Positions 1 to 7,517 of a stretch of DNA of 25,591 nucleotides are shown here, one piece after another. The notes beneath the pieces are model-generated. The model was not told where the DNA came from and did not search any database. It was given only the letters and a program-made list of their open reading frames with translations. Position numbers and translations under genes: made by a program. Origin of the DNA: Ruminococcus difficilis (GTDB lineage: Bacteria > Bacillota_A > Clostridia > Oscillospirales > Acutalibacteraceae); the NCBI RefSeq assembly GCF_016680995.1, contig NZ_JAEQMG010000091.1, positions 1 to 25,591 on the forward strand. The letters are read 5' to 3'. The stretch's first letter is position 1; each line of letters starts with the position of its first letter.

Positions 1-1
1 T

Positions 2-1795
2 GTATATGTCAGCGGCGACAGCTATGTCGATCACCCTTCTTTCGGCGCGGCGATAATCACGCGCGTGCTCGAGGACTGCGGAATGCGCGTGGCGTTTCTC
101 GCGCAGCCCGACTGGAGGAAGACGCGTGATTTTACACAGTTCGGCAGGCCGCGTCTGGGCTTCATGGTGTCGGCTGGAAACATCGACAGCATGGTTGCCC
201 ACTACACCGTCGCCAAGCGCAAGCGTCACGACGACGCCTACACCGCAGGCGGCAAAAACGGCAGACGTCCCGACAGAGCGGTCACGGTCTACTGCCGCAA
301 AATCAGAGAATGCTACCCCGACAGCCCGATAATCATCGGCGGACTTGAGGCTTCTCTGCGGCGGTTCGCGCACTACGACTACTGGAGCGACAGTGTCATG
401 CCGTCGATACTCTTTGACAGCGGCGCGGATTTGCTCGTCTACGGCATGGGCGAGCTGCAGACTGTTGAGATCGCAAAGCGACTAAGCGAAGGCTACCCGG
501 CTGAAGCGCTGCAGGATATCCGCGGCACCTGCTTCAAGGTGAGGACGAAGGACTACGTGCCGAAGTCAGCGGTCGAGCTGCCCTCATATGAGCGCGTCCG
601 CGAGAGTAAACGCGACTACGCGATCGCCGCACGGCGAGAGCTCGAGGAAGCCGATGCGGTCAGAGGAAAGACGCTTATCCAGCGGCACGGAAATTACCTC
701 CTGCTGCAAAATCCGCCTATGCCGCCGCTTGATACCGGGCAGCTCGACTGGGTATATTCGCTGCCGTATATGCGGTGGTACCCTGAGTGCTACGAGAAAC
801 AGGGCGGAGTGCCGGGCGTCAGGGAGGTTGAGTTCTCGATAACTCACAACCGCGGCTGCTTCGGCGCGTGCAACTTCTGTTCGCTCGCGTTTCACCAAGG
901 GCGAGCCGTCACCGTCCGCAGCGAGGAGAGTGTGATAAAGGAAGCCGGGAGCTTTCTTGAGAATCCGCGCTTCAAGGGCTACATAAGCGACGTAGGCGGC
1001 CCGACGGCAAACTTCCGCCTGCCGTCCTGCGAAAAGCAGCTCAGGCTCGGACTCTGCAAGAACCGCAAGTGCTTGGCTCCGACGCCGTGCCCGAATATGC
1101 AGGTGTCGCACAGTGAATACCTCGGTTTGCTGCGAAAGCTGCGCTCGCTCGACGGCATAAAGAAGGTATTTATCCGCAGCGGAATCCGCTTTGACTACCT
1201 AATGGAGGACGAGAGCGACGAGTTTTTCTCGGAGCTGATAAAGCACCACATCAGCGGCCAGCTCCGCGTCGCGCCCGAGCACTGCTCGGCGGCGGTTCTA
1301 GACAAGATGGGCAAGCCGCATATCGAGGTATACAAACGCTTCTGCGACAGGTTCTACTCTCTTACGGGCAGGGCAAAGAAGGATCAGTACGTCGTGCCGT
1401 ATCTCATGAGCAGCCACCCCGGTTCGCGCCTTAAGGACGCGGTAGAGCTTGCCTTGTTCTGCAAGGCTGAGAATATCCACCCGAAGCAGGTGCAGGACTT
1501 CTATCCCACACCGGGCACGATCTCGACGGCGATGTTCTACACGGAGCTTGACCCGTACACCCTCGAGCCTGTCTACGTGCCGAAAGCCGAGAGCGAGAAG
1601 GCTATGCAGCGCGCGCTGCTGCAGTATTTCATACCCGAGAACAAGCCGCTCGTTGTCAAGGCGCTGATAAAGGCGGGACGGCGCGATCTGATCGGCAGCG
1701 GCAAGAAATGCCTCGTCACGGCACCCGCGGGAATGGCGGATAAACAGAAGCCCAAAAAGAATAAGTATTCGCGGTACTCGCGCAAGAAAAAATAG
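2..1795 (+). CDS. YgiQ-family radical SAM protein, 5' end cut by window
   Basis: The reading frame is open from the first bases of the window (V-Y-V-S-G-D-S-Y-V-D-H-P-S-F-G, typical of the start of YgiQ-family proteins), so the true start lies just outside and the internal GTG at 65 is not the start. The radical SAM iron-sulfur motif CX3CX2C (C-F-G-A-C-N-F-C) is encoded at 857-880, preceded by the family-typical S-I-T-H-N-R-G. A second cysteine group (around 1028-1095) may be an additional metal site. The C-terminus is Lys/Arg-rich and ends in K-K-K. YgiQ proteins are widespread, probably cytoplasmic [4Fe-4S]/SAM enzymes whose reaction is not established. No terminator is visible before the tyrS promoter. 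Family assignment is strong; function is unknown. Confidence 0.93.
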   Translation, partial: VYVSGDSYVDHPSFGAAIITRVLEDCGMRVAFLAQPDWRKTRDFTQFGRPRLGFMVSAGNIDSMVAHYTVAKRKRHDDAYTAGGKNGRRPDRAVTVYCRKIRECYPDSPIIIGGLEASLRRFAHYDYWSDSVMPSILFDSGADLLVYGMGELQTVEIAKRLSEGYPAEALQDIRGTCFKVRTKDYVPKSAVELPSYERVRESKRDYAIAARRELEEADAVRGKTLIQRHGNYLLLQNPPMPPLDTGQLDWVYSLPYMRWYPECYEKQGGVPGVREVEFSITHNRGCFGACNFCSLAFHQGRAVTVRSEESVIKEAGSFLENPRFKGYISDVGGPTANFRLPSCEKQLRLGLCKNRKCLAPTPCPNMQVSHSEYLGLLRKLRSLDGIKKVFIRSGIRFDYLMEDESDEFFSELIKHHISGQLRVAPEHCSAAVLDKMGKPHIEVYKRFCDRFYSLTGRAKKDQYVVPYLMSSHPGSRLKDAVELALFCKAENIHPKQVQDFYPTPGTISTAMFYTELDPYTLEPVYVPKAESEKAMQRALLQYFIPENKPLVVKALIKAGRRDLIGSGKKCLVTAPAGMADKQKPKKNKYSRYSRKKK

Positions 1796-1845
1796 CCTTT
1801 TGCGCAAATAACGCCGAAAATTATGCATTATTAACTAAAAAAGCC

Positions 1846-1874
1846 TTGACCGAAATGTGTTTAGAGGCTATAAT
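1846..1874 (+). promoter_or_regulatory. Sigma-A promoter for tyrS
   Basis: TTGACC (1846-1851) and a perfect TATAAT (1869-1874) are separated by exactly 17 bp. Transcription would begin near 1881, leaving a leader of about 27 nt with the ribosome site AGAAAGGAA before tyrS. The leader is too short for a T-box, so tRNA-sensing attenuation of tyrS is not supported here. Confidence 0.85.
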
Positions 1875-1907
1875 ATAAAAGTATTAACGTAAGAAAGGAA
1901 TAGATTG

Positions 1908-3134
1908 ATGGGAGTATATGAGGAACTCATTGCAAGAGGTCTGATTGCTCAGGTAACAGACGAAGAAGAAATAAGAGAACTGGTCAACACAGGCAAGGCG
2001 GTATTTTATATCGGCTTTGACCCCACGGCCGACAGCCTTCACGTAGGCCACTTCATGGCGCTCTGCCTGATGAAGCGCCTGCAGATGGCAGGCAACAAGC
2101 CTATCGCGCTTCTCGGCGGCGGTACAGGAATGATCGGCGACCCGTCGGGACGTACCGATATGCGCCAGATGCTCACAAAGGAACAGATCCAGCACAACGT
2201 AGAGTGCTTCAAGAAGCAGATGAGCCGTTTTATCGACTTCTCCGACGGCAAGGCTCTGATGGTTGACAACGCCGAGTGGCTGCTCGACCTCAACTACGTA
2301 GAGCTTCTCCGCGAGGTAGGCGCGTGCTTCTCCGTAAACAGAATGCTCGCGGCAGAGTGCTACAAGCAGAGAATGGAGAGAGGCCTTAGCTTCCTCGAAT
2401 TCAACTATATGATCATGCAGTCCTACGACTTCTACGCTCTCTATCAGCGCTACGGCTGCAACATGCAGTTCGGCGGCGACGACCAGTGGAGCAATATGCT
2501 CGGCGGTACGGAGCTTATCCGCCGCAAGCTTGGCAAGGACGCTTACGCCATGACTATCAACCTGCTTCTCAATTCCGAGGGCAAGAAGATGGGCAAGACA
2601 CAGTCGGGCGCAGTATGGCTCGACGCCGAAAAGACAAGCCCATATGATTTCTATCAGTACTGGCGCAACATCGACGACGCGGACGTTGTCAAGTGCCTCA
2701 AGATGCTGACCTTCCTGCCTCTCGACGAGATCGAGGAGCTCTCAAAGCTCGAGGGCAGCGAGATCAACAAGGCTAAGGAGATCCTCGCTCACGAGCTGAC
2801 AGAGATGATCCACGGCAAGGAAGAGGCTGACAAGGCTCAGGAGGCAGCGCGCGCACTGTTCGGCAGCAAGCAGAACACCGACAACATGCCTTCAACCGAG
2901 CTTGAGGACGCAGACTTCGGCGACGACGGAATCGGCGTGCTCGACCTGCTCTCAAAGTGCGGACTTATCCCATCAAAGAAAGAGGGCAGACGTCTTATCG
3001 AGCAGGGCGGCGTATCGCTCGACGACGAGAAGGTGACCGAGGCTACCGCAAGGGTTACGAAGGAAGCGTTTGAAAAGGGCTTCGTCGTAATCAAGAAGGG
3101 CAAGAAGGTATTCCACAAGGCGATACTGAAATAA
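1908..3134 (+). CDS. tyrS: Tyrosyl-tRNA synthetase
   Basis: Class I aminoacyl-tRNA synthetase charging tRNA-Tyr with tyrosine in the cytoplasm, 408 aa, the usual bacterial length. The HIGH-type motif is H-V-G-H (residues 45-48), the KMSKS-type loop is K-M-G-K-T (227-231), and the last roughly 65 residues (from about 345) form an S4-like RNA-binding domain with [10 protein letters not shown]. The start at ATG 1908 is preferred over the in-frame TTG at 1905 because AGAAAGGAA (about 1892-1900) is correctly spaced and the N-terminus M-G-V-Y-E-E-L fits the family. It has its own sigma-A promoter and no T-box leader. mscL follows after 61 bp without a clear terminator, so the two may be co-transcribed. 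Confidence 0.97.
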   Translation: MGVYEELIARGLIAQVTDEEEIRELVNTGKAVFYIGFDPTADSLHVGHFMALCLMKRLQMAGNKPIALLGGGTGMIGDPSGRTDMRQMLTKEQIQHNVECFKKQMSRFIDFSDGKALMVDNAEWLLDLNYVELLREVGACFSVNRMLAAECYKQRMERGLSFLEFNYMIMQSYDFYALYQRYGCNMQFGGDDQWSNMLGGTELIRRKLGKDAYAMTINLLLNSEGKKMGKTQSGAVWLDAEKTSPYDFYQYWRNIDDADVVKCLKMLTFLPLDEIEELSKLEGSEINKAKEILAHELTEMIHGKEEADKAQEAARALFGSKQNTDNMPSTELEDADFGDDGIGVLDLLSKCGLIPSKKEGRRLIEQGGVSLDDEKVTEATARVTKEAFEKGFVVIKKGKKVFHKAILK

Positions 3135-3195
3135 TATTGGATTCAGGCAGAGTTTTCTGCTAATTTATAAAAAAGAGGAAAGAAGGAAAGTATCA

Positions 3196-3633
3196 ATGAA
3201 AAAATTCTTCGGTGAGTTCAAAGAATTCATCAGCCGCGGCAACGTGCTCGACCTCGCAGTCGGCGTTATGATCGGCGGCGCGTTCAACGCGATCGTAACC
3301 GCACTCTGCGAAAAGATCATCACTCCGCTGATCAATCTCATCATCGGCACGATCGCGGGCAAGAGCATCGAGGAGATGACCAGCATGCTCAAGGTCGGCC
3401 CCGCCGACAACCCGATCGATTTCGGCGCGTTCATCGCCGCGATCATCAACTTCATCATCATGGCGTTCATCATCTTCCTGATCGTTAAGGGCTTCAACAA
3501 GCTCGCTTCTCTCAAGAAGAAGGAAGAAATCGAAGAAGCGCCCACAACAAAGGTTTGCCCGTTCTGCTGCAGCGAGATCGACATCAAGGCTACAAGATGC
3601 CCGCACTGCACAAGCGAACTCGACAAGAAGTAA
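3196..3633 (+). CDS. mscL: Large-conductance mechanosensitive channel with C-terminal zinc-ribbon-like tail
   Basis: Pentameric inner-membrane channel that opens under membrane tension to release solutes during hypo-osmotic shock. The N-terminus M-K-K-F-F-G-E-F-K-E-F-I-S-R-G-N-V-L-D-L-A-V-G is diagnostic. Two membrane helices are seen at about residues 15-45 and 76-100. The protein is 145 aa. After a Lys/Glu linker the tail carries two CxxC pairs (C121/C124 and C135/C138), which look like a zinc ribbon and are absent from the classical E. coli protein. The ribosome site AGAAGGAAAG precedes ATG 3196. The gene lies 61 bp after tyrS; a weak TTGGAT/TAATTT pair (3137-3166) might give separate initiation. 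A strong terminator follows. Confidence 0.95.
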   Translation: MKKFFGEFKEFISRGNVLDLAVGVMIGGAFNAIVTALCEKIITPLINLIIGTIAGKSIEEMTSMLKVGPADNPIDFGAFIAAIINFIIMAFIIFLIVKGFNKLASLKKKEEIEEAPTTKVCPFCCSEIDIKATRCPHCTSELDKK

Positions 3634-3649
3634 TAATAATTTTTCGCAT

Positions 3650-3684
3650 AAAAAAGCGTGCGCACCTTGTGCGTGCGCTTTTTT
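3650..3684 (+). terminator. Intrinsic terminator of mscL, probably bidirectional
   Basis: A 16-bp stem (3650-3665 pairing with 3669-3684, two G-U wobbles) closes a 3-nt CTT loop. The arms are A6 and T6 at the ends with a GC-rich core, so it should terminate mscL transcripts. The minus-strand reading also ends in a U-run and can back up the PAP2 terminator. Confidence 0.85.
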
Positions 3685-3739
3685 CAGCCATCGCTCGTGC
3701 GCACGCAGGGCGCAACTGAGCGGGCAATACAAATAAAAC

Positions 3740-3780
3740 GAGGTAATGAAAGGCTTCTGCCGATCATTACCTCTTTTTTT
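3740..3780. terminator. Hairpin terminator between convergent mscL and PAP2 genes
   Basis: GAGGTAATGA (3740-3749) pairs perfectly with TCATTACCTC (3764-3773) around a 14-nt loop, followed on the plus strand by seven Ts. On the minus strand the stem comes straight after the PAP2 stop codon and is followed by GTTTTATTT, so it is best read as the end of the minus-strand operon that works in both directions. Confidence 0.8.
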
Positions 3781-3783
3781 CTT

Positions 3784-4284
3784 TTATAGAATGAAATAAA
3801 ACACCACGCCCGCGGTAATCCCTATCAGCGCGCCGACGACAACGTCGCGGATAAAGTGCGCGCCTGCCATAACGCGCGACGCTTCGATCATCGAGGCGAA
3901 GCACAGCGCGACAATGCCGAGCGGAAGGTTCACGCTGAGAAAGGTCATCGCGATGATGTACGCGCTCGCGGTGTGGCGGCTGGGCATGCTCTTGCGGACG
4001 GTTGTCTTGTGGAACACGGAGTCCATGCCGTACTTCTCGTAAGGGCGTTCCTCGTTGATCACGACTCGCATCACCGTTACCAGAATCAGCACACCGAGCG
4101 GCACCAGAATCAGCTTCTGCCACTCTATCCCGTAGCCGATCTCAAAGAACTTGTAGATCAGCAGGGCAGGGTAGGCGACGAACACGATGTACGGCAGCGC
4201 CTTGTATATTATCAGTAAAAATGTATTAGCGATTTTGTTCTCGGAAAAAAACCGCACAGTTGTTTCGTAGCGTTTTCTGTTCAT
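3784..4284 (-). CDS. PAP2-superfamily membrane phosphatase
   Basis: 166-aa integral membrane protein of the type 2 phosphatidic acid phosphatase superfamily. All three catalytic blocks are visible: R-x6-R-P ending at R80-P81, P-S-R-H at 101-104, and S-R-x5-H-x3-D with S136, R137, H143 and D147. Hydrophobic segments flank these blocks. Such proteins remove phosphate from lipid phosphates or pyrophosphates; undecaprenyl pyrophosphate or phosphatidylglycerol phosphate are plausible substrates, and the sequence alone does not decide. GAGGAAG precedes the ATG at 4284. It is the last gene of a minus-strand run, 32 bp after the asparagine synthase gene, which suggests co-transcription with it and ylbJ. 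Confidence 0.9.
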   Translation of the reverse strand: MNRKRYETTVRFFSENKIANTFLLIIYKALPYIVFVAYPALLIYKFFEIGYGIEWQKLILVPLGVLILVTVMRVVINEERPYEKYGMDSVFHKTTVRKSMPSRHTASAYIIAMTFLSVNLPLGIVALCFASMIEASRVMAGAHFIRDVVVGALIGITAGVVFYFIL

Positions 4285-4316
4285 AGTTCAACTTCCTCGG
4301 CATTATTCTATCACAC

Positions 4317-6152
4317 TCAGCCGACGATTTCAACACCGTATTTTTCGAACCAGTAATCAAGCTCGATGATGTACGCGAGGATCTGCGGAGCCTTCATCAA
4401 CTGACCGTACCACGGCTCAGTAACGCTCTCGGGACGCTCGATAATATCCTCCACCGTTTTTTTGTCGAGCATTTCGGTGAGAACATTATTCTTTTGCAGA
4501 ATTAACCGCACGCGCTTGGCACATTCCTCAAAGTACACGGGGTTGTGGGTTTTGGGGTACGGAGATTTTTTGCGCCACGCGATCTCCTTTGGCAGAACGT
4601 CCTCAAACGCCTTGCGCACGATCCCCTTTTCTCTGCCGCCGTAAGCCTTGAGCTTCCACGGCATGTTGTAGGCGTACTCAACGAGCCTGTAGTCGCAGAA
4701 CGGCACTCGCACCTCAAGACCGCTGTACATCGAGCAGCGGTCTTTTCTCTCGAGAAGGCACTGCATGAACCAGTAGAAGTTGAGGAAGAACATCTCGCGC
4801 ATTCTCGCTTCAAGCCTACTGTCTGTGCTCAGCTTCGGCGCTATTGAGATCGTGTCGAGGTAACGCTGCCGCACGTACTCCTCGCCGCGCGGCAGTAAGC
4901 CCTTCTTGAGCAGCTTTCGCCGAACGTCCTGACTCCGCGACCATGGAAAGCAGTCCTCAAAGAGAATGTCCTTGTTGTGGTACCACGGATAACCGCCGAA
5001 GAGCTCGTCGGCGCATTCTCCCGAGAGCGCGACGGTATAGTCCTTCTTTATCTCGCGGCAAAAGAGCAGCAGCGAAGAGTCGACGTCCGCGTATCCCGGC
5101 AGGTCGCGCGCTTCAACGCTGTCATAAAGAGCGTCTGCGAGGAGCTTGTTGTCGAGGATAACCTCGCGGTGCTTCGTGTCCGCGTCCCTGACCATCAGTC
5201 CGATGTAGTCTGAGTCCTTGTTCGGCTGAAACAGGCTCTTTTGGAAGAACTCCGCGTTGTCGCGGTATTCCACCGAGTAGGTGTGGACTCTGCCCATGCG
5301 GTTCTCGCGGTGGTACATCGCGGCGGTTTTGACGATGATCGAGCTGTCTAAGCCGCCCGAGAGGAAAAGGCACCTCGGCACGTCGCTGATGAGCTGCCGC
5401 TGTATCGCGTCTGTCAGCAGATATCGCGTGGTTTCGATAGTTTCCGCTTCGTTCTCGCCGTGCTCGCGCGCTTCGATCGAGAAATAAGTCCTGCGCCTGA
5501 GCCGCCCGTTTTTGTAGACGGCGCACTCACCGGGGTTCAGCTCAAAAACGCCCTTAAACACTCCGCACGAGGGAGTTCTCGCAGGGCCGAGGAAGAATAT
5601 TTCGTTCAGTCCCTGCTCGTCGATCTGCGGCTTGACAACTCCGCTTTTGAGCAGGGCTTTTATCTCGGAGCCGAAGATAAGTCCGCCGTCGTACTCATGA
5701 TAGAACAGCGGCTTTACGCCGATTTTATCGCGGCAGAGAAAGAGCGTCCTGTCGCGCGTGTTGAAAACGGCGAAGGCAAATATTCCGTTGAGCTTTTCGG
5801 GGCACCTCTCGCCGTACTGAATGAAGGCTTTTAGCACGACCTCCGTGTCGCTGTGACCGCGGAAGTGAAAGCCCTTTGAGCGCAGCTCCTCACGCAGCTC
5901 CTCGGTGTTGTACAGCTCGCCGTTGTAAACGATGACATATGTCGCGTCGCCGTGACGCGCCGCCATCGGCTGTTTGCCGTTCTCGCGGTCGATAACGACA
6001 AGGCGGCGGTGTATAAGCGCGACGTCGCCGTTGAGGTAGATACCGTTTTCGTCGGGGCCTCGCCGCGTGAGAGTTTCAGACATCGCCTGCAGCGTCTCGC
6101 GCCTTTCCGTCATCATACAGTCCTTTTCGATCCAGCCCGCTATTCCGCACAT
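4317..6152 (-). CDS. Asparagine synthase (glutamine-hydrolysing) family amidotransferase
   Basis: 611-aa two-domain enzyme. Class II glutaminase domain: Cys2 nucleophile in M-C-G-I-A-G-W, with V-Y-N-G-E-L-Y-N (75-82) and G-H-S-D-T-E-V (99-105). C-terminal ATP-pyrophosphatase domain: P-loop S-G-G-L-D-S-S (265-271), then S-G-E-C-A-D-E-L-F-G-G-Y. The start at 6152 is fixed by the catalytic Cys directly after Met and by AGGAGG (6161-6166 on the complement), 9 nt upstream; longer in-frame starts would bury the nucleophile. Known relatives make asparagine from aspartate and glutamine; some (B. subtilis AsnB, corynebacterial LtsA) amidate meso-diaminopimelate in peptidoglycan, and B. subtilis AsnO is linked to sporulation. 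The ribosome site lies inside the end of ylbJ, so it is coupled to a sporulation gene. The substrate is not resolved. Confidence 0.93.
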   Translation of the reverse strand: MCGIAGWIEKDCMMTERRETLQAMSETLTRRGPDENGIYLNGDVALIHRRLVVIDRENGKQPMAARHGDATYVIVYNGELYNTEELREELRSKGFHFRGHSDTEVVLKAFIQYGERCPEKLNGIFAFAVFNTRDRTLFLCRDKIGVKPLFYHEYDGGLIFGSEIKALLKSGVVKPQIDEQGLNEIFFLGPARTPSCGVFKGVFELNPGECAVYKNGRLRRRTYFSIEAREHGENEAETIETTRYLLTDAIQRQLISDVPRCLFLSGGLDSSIIVKTAAMYHRENRMGRVHTYSVEYRDNAEFFQKSLFQPNKDSDYIGLMVRDADTKHREVILDNKLLADALYDSVEARDLPGYADVDSSLLLFCREIKKDYTVALSGECADELFGGYPWYHNKDILFEDCFPWSRSQDVRRKLLKKGLLPRGEEYVRQRYLDTISIAPKLSTDSRLEARMREMFFLNFYWFMQCLLERKDRCSMYSGLEVRVPFCDYRLVEYAYNMPWKLKAYGGREKGIVRKAFEDVLPKEIAWRKKSPYPKTHNPVYFEECAKRVRLILQKNNVLTEMLDKKTVEDIIERPESVTEPWYGQLMKAPQILAYIIELDYWFEKYGVEIVG

Positions 6153-6157
6153 AAAAA

Positions 6158-7180
6158 TTACCTCCTGAGTTGATTTCGCAGTGTGAACAGAAAGCACACC
6201 GCGACTGTCAGCAGCGCCGCGCCCGAGAGCGCGCTGCCGCCGAAAAAGCCCGAACTGTCCACCGCCGCCGTCGAGAACACAGCCGTCTTTCTGACAAAGA
6301 GCCGCAGCCCGAAATGTGTCAGCAGAGCGGTGATCAGTCCTTGCAATATTCGGATAAAGAAAAATAACAACCTGTTGATTTTCAGCTCGCCGAGTGCGGC
6401 GAAAATCTGAAAGTGCACGCATAATCCGCCGAAGCCCACAGCGAAAGCGCAGAACTCTATCGGGCAGCCGCCGACCAGCTTCACCGCCGTGCATACCTCG
6501 AGCGAGGACAAGAGGTACCGCCGCACATCCTCATTCTGAATGACAATATCGAGTATGCCGCCGAACGCGCCGAACAGCACCGCCAGACCGCCGATACTCA
6601 CCATGCTGACCGCCGCGCCGTGAGCAGCCTCAACAAGAGCTGTGCCGAAGGGCAGAGGCGTGAAGCGAACAGCTGCAGCCGGTGATTTATTATTCCGAAA
6701 AAGAATATTTGCTCCGACGGTGAGCAGTACGACCGAAGCCGCCTGAGCCGTGTAGATAATCAGCCCGACCGTTTCGTCGCCGTACATGCTGCCGACGAAC
6801 CCTAGCAAAAATCCCGGCCCTGCGCAGACAAGGCAGTAGGCGGCGGTTTTCGCCTGCGATTCACTTAGCTGACCGCTGCGGTACATCTCGGCAGCCGCTT
6901 TAGCGCCGACAGGGTAGCCGCCGATAAGCGATAGCAGCATGACGGGCATGAGCGGAAGCCTGCTGCCGCCGAACCTGCACAGCCCGAGCTTCACCGCCAG
7001 TCCTGCCGCCGCCATAAAGGGGAAGAGCGACGGAACGAGCACGCCGAGACATAGGTTCAGTCCCTCGGCGGCGCCTTTTTTGCAGCCCTCCGGGAAAATG
7101 ATCATCAGCGCAAAGCAAAGGGCAGCCGTGACCGCCGCGCCGATTGCTCCAAAACGCCGCGTGGAAATCCGTGCAAACAT
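6158..7180 (-). CDS. ylbJ: Sporulation integral membrane protein YlbJ / SpoVV (dipicolinate transport)
   Basis: 340-aa polytopic membrane protein with repeated hydrophobic helices and family-typical stretches such as L-G-V-L-V-P-S-L-F-P-F, L-I-G-G-Y-P-V-G-A-K and C-A-G-P-G-F-L. In B. subtilis the homologue (SpoVV) is made in the mother cell under sigma-E and moves dipicolinic acid across the outer forespore membrane. ATG 7180 is chosen because the longer frame runs into yqfC on the other strand. The ribosome site is poor (GGTGATGTG immediately upstream; GTG 7183 is an alternative), unusual beside its neighbours. It is somewhat shorter than the B. subtilis protein. Five bases separate its stop from the asparagine synthase start. 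It is divergent from yqfC across 82 bp. Confidence 0.85.
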   Translation of the reverse strand: MFARISTRRFGAIGAAVTAALCFALMIIFPEGCKKGAAEGLNLCLGVLVPSLFPFMAAAGLAVKLGLCRFGGSRLPLMPVMLLSLIGGYPVGAKAAAEMYRSGQLSESQAKTAAYCLVCAGPGFLLGFVGSMYGDETVGLIIYTAQAASVVLLTVGANILFRNNKSPAAAVRFTPLPFGTALVEAAHGAAVSMVSIGGLAVLFGAFGGILDIVIQNEDVRRYLLSSLEVCTAVKLVGGCPIEFCAFAVGFGGLCVHFQIFAALGELKINRLLFFFIRILQGLITALLTHFGLRLFVRKTAVFSTAAVDSSGFFGGSALSGAALLTVAVCFLFTLRNQLRR

Positions 7181-7191
7181 CACATCACCGC

Positions 7192-7220
7192 TAATATATA
7201 TGACCGCTGCCGCATAAATA
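7192..7220 (+). promoter_or_regulatory. Sigma-E-like promoter for yqfC-yqfD
   Basis: TAATATA (7192-7198) resembles the sigma-E -35 element (KMATATT) and CATAAATA (7213-7220) resembles the -10 (CATACAHT), with a 14-bp spacer. The predicted start near 7227 gives a leader of about 36 nt holding a small GGGG/CCCC hairpin (7231-7245) and the ribosome site AAAAGGAGA. yqfC and yqfD are sigma-E genes in B. subtilis, which supports the reading. Confidence 0.6.
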
Positions 7221-7223
7221 TTT
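7195..7223 (-). promoter_or_regulatory. Sigma-E-like promoter for ylbJ, overlapping the yqfC promoter
   Basis: On the complement, AAATATT (7223-7217) and CATATATA (7202-7195) are again 14 bp apart. The -35 of each promoter sits on the complement of the -10 of the other. The predicted start falls near 7187, leaving only about 7 nt before ATG 7180, so the ylbJ message would be almost leaderless if this promoter is used. Confidence 0.5.
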
Positions 7224-7262
7224 CCCGTAGGGGGTAATTTTCCCCGAAAAGGAGATGCTTTT

Positions 7263-7508
7263 ATGAAAAAGAACCTCAGCGCGGTGCAGCTCGACCTCGG
7301 AACTGCGCCGCTGATTGAGATGAGCGGCAACCGCCGCGTAAACGTCGAGGGTTCAACGGGAATCCTGCTCTACGAAACGAGCAACATCAAGGTCAGCACG
7401 AACCGCATGGTGCTCTCGTTCGAGGGACGCGGGCTGAGCGTGCGCTGTATCTCGGGCTCGTGCGTCGAAATCGAGGGCTTCATCACAAAAATCGAGTTTA
7501 TCAGCTGA
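7263..7508 (+). CDS. yqfC: Sporulation protein YqfC
   Basis: Small 81-aa protein matching the YqfC family along its length (V-N-V-E-G-S-T-G-I-L-L-Y-E-T, then V-E-I-E-G-F-I-T-K-I-E-F near the end). It looks beta-rich and soluble with no signal peptide or membrane helix. In B. subtilis yqfC is expressed in the mother cell under sigma-E, next to yqfD; its molecular role is not established. AAAAGGAGATG is well placed before ATG 7263. It lies 9 bp upstream of yqfD, so the two are an operon, and a sigma-E-like promoter precedes it. Confidence 0.9.
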   Translation: MKKNLSAVQLDLGTAPLIEMSGNRRVNVEGSTGILLYETSNIKVSTNRMVLSFEGRGLSVRCISGSCVEIEGFITKIEFIS

Positions 7509-7517
7509 GGTGGGAGT

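Noticed and set aside
584..1111. Long antisense open frames opposite ygiQ, RNase J, gdpP and others
   Set aside because: They mirror the codon bias of GC-rich real genes, have no ribosome sites or recognisable domains, and lie wholly inside well-supported genes.
65..1795. Reading the YgiQ gene as complete from GTG 65
   Set aside because: The frame continues to the window edge with family-conserved residues upstream, and there is no ribosome site before 65; the gene is truncated by the window.
1881..1907. T-box riboswitch controlling tyrS
   Set aside because: The leader is only about 27 nt from the predicted start, far too short, and no T-box sequence is present.
3135..3170. Terminator between tyrS and mscL (GCAGA/TCTGC hairpin)
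   Set aside because: Only 5 bp with no U-run, followed by TAATTTATAAAAAAG; read-through is more likely.
6153..6494. A longer N-terminus for the asparagine synthase-family protein (725 aa frame)
   Set aside because: The extra part is antiparallel to nothing but overlaps ylbJ in another frame, and the catalytic cysteine must follow the initiator methionine; AGGAGG sits before 6152.
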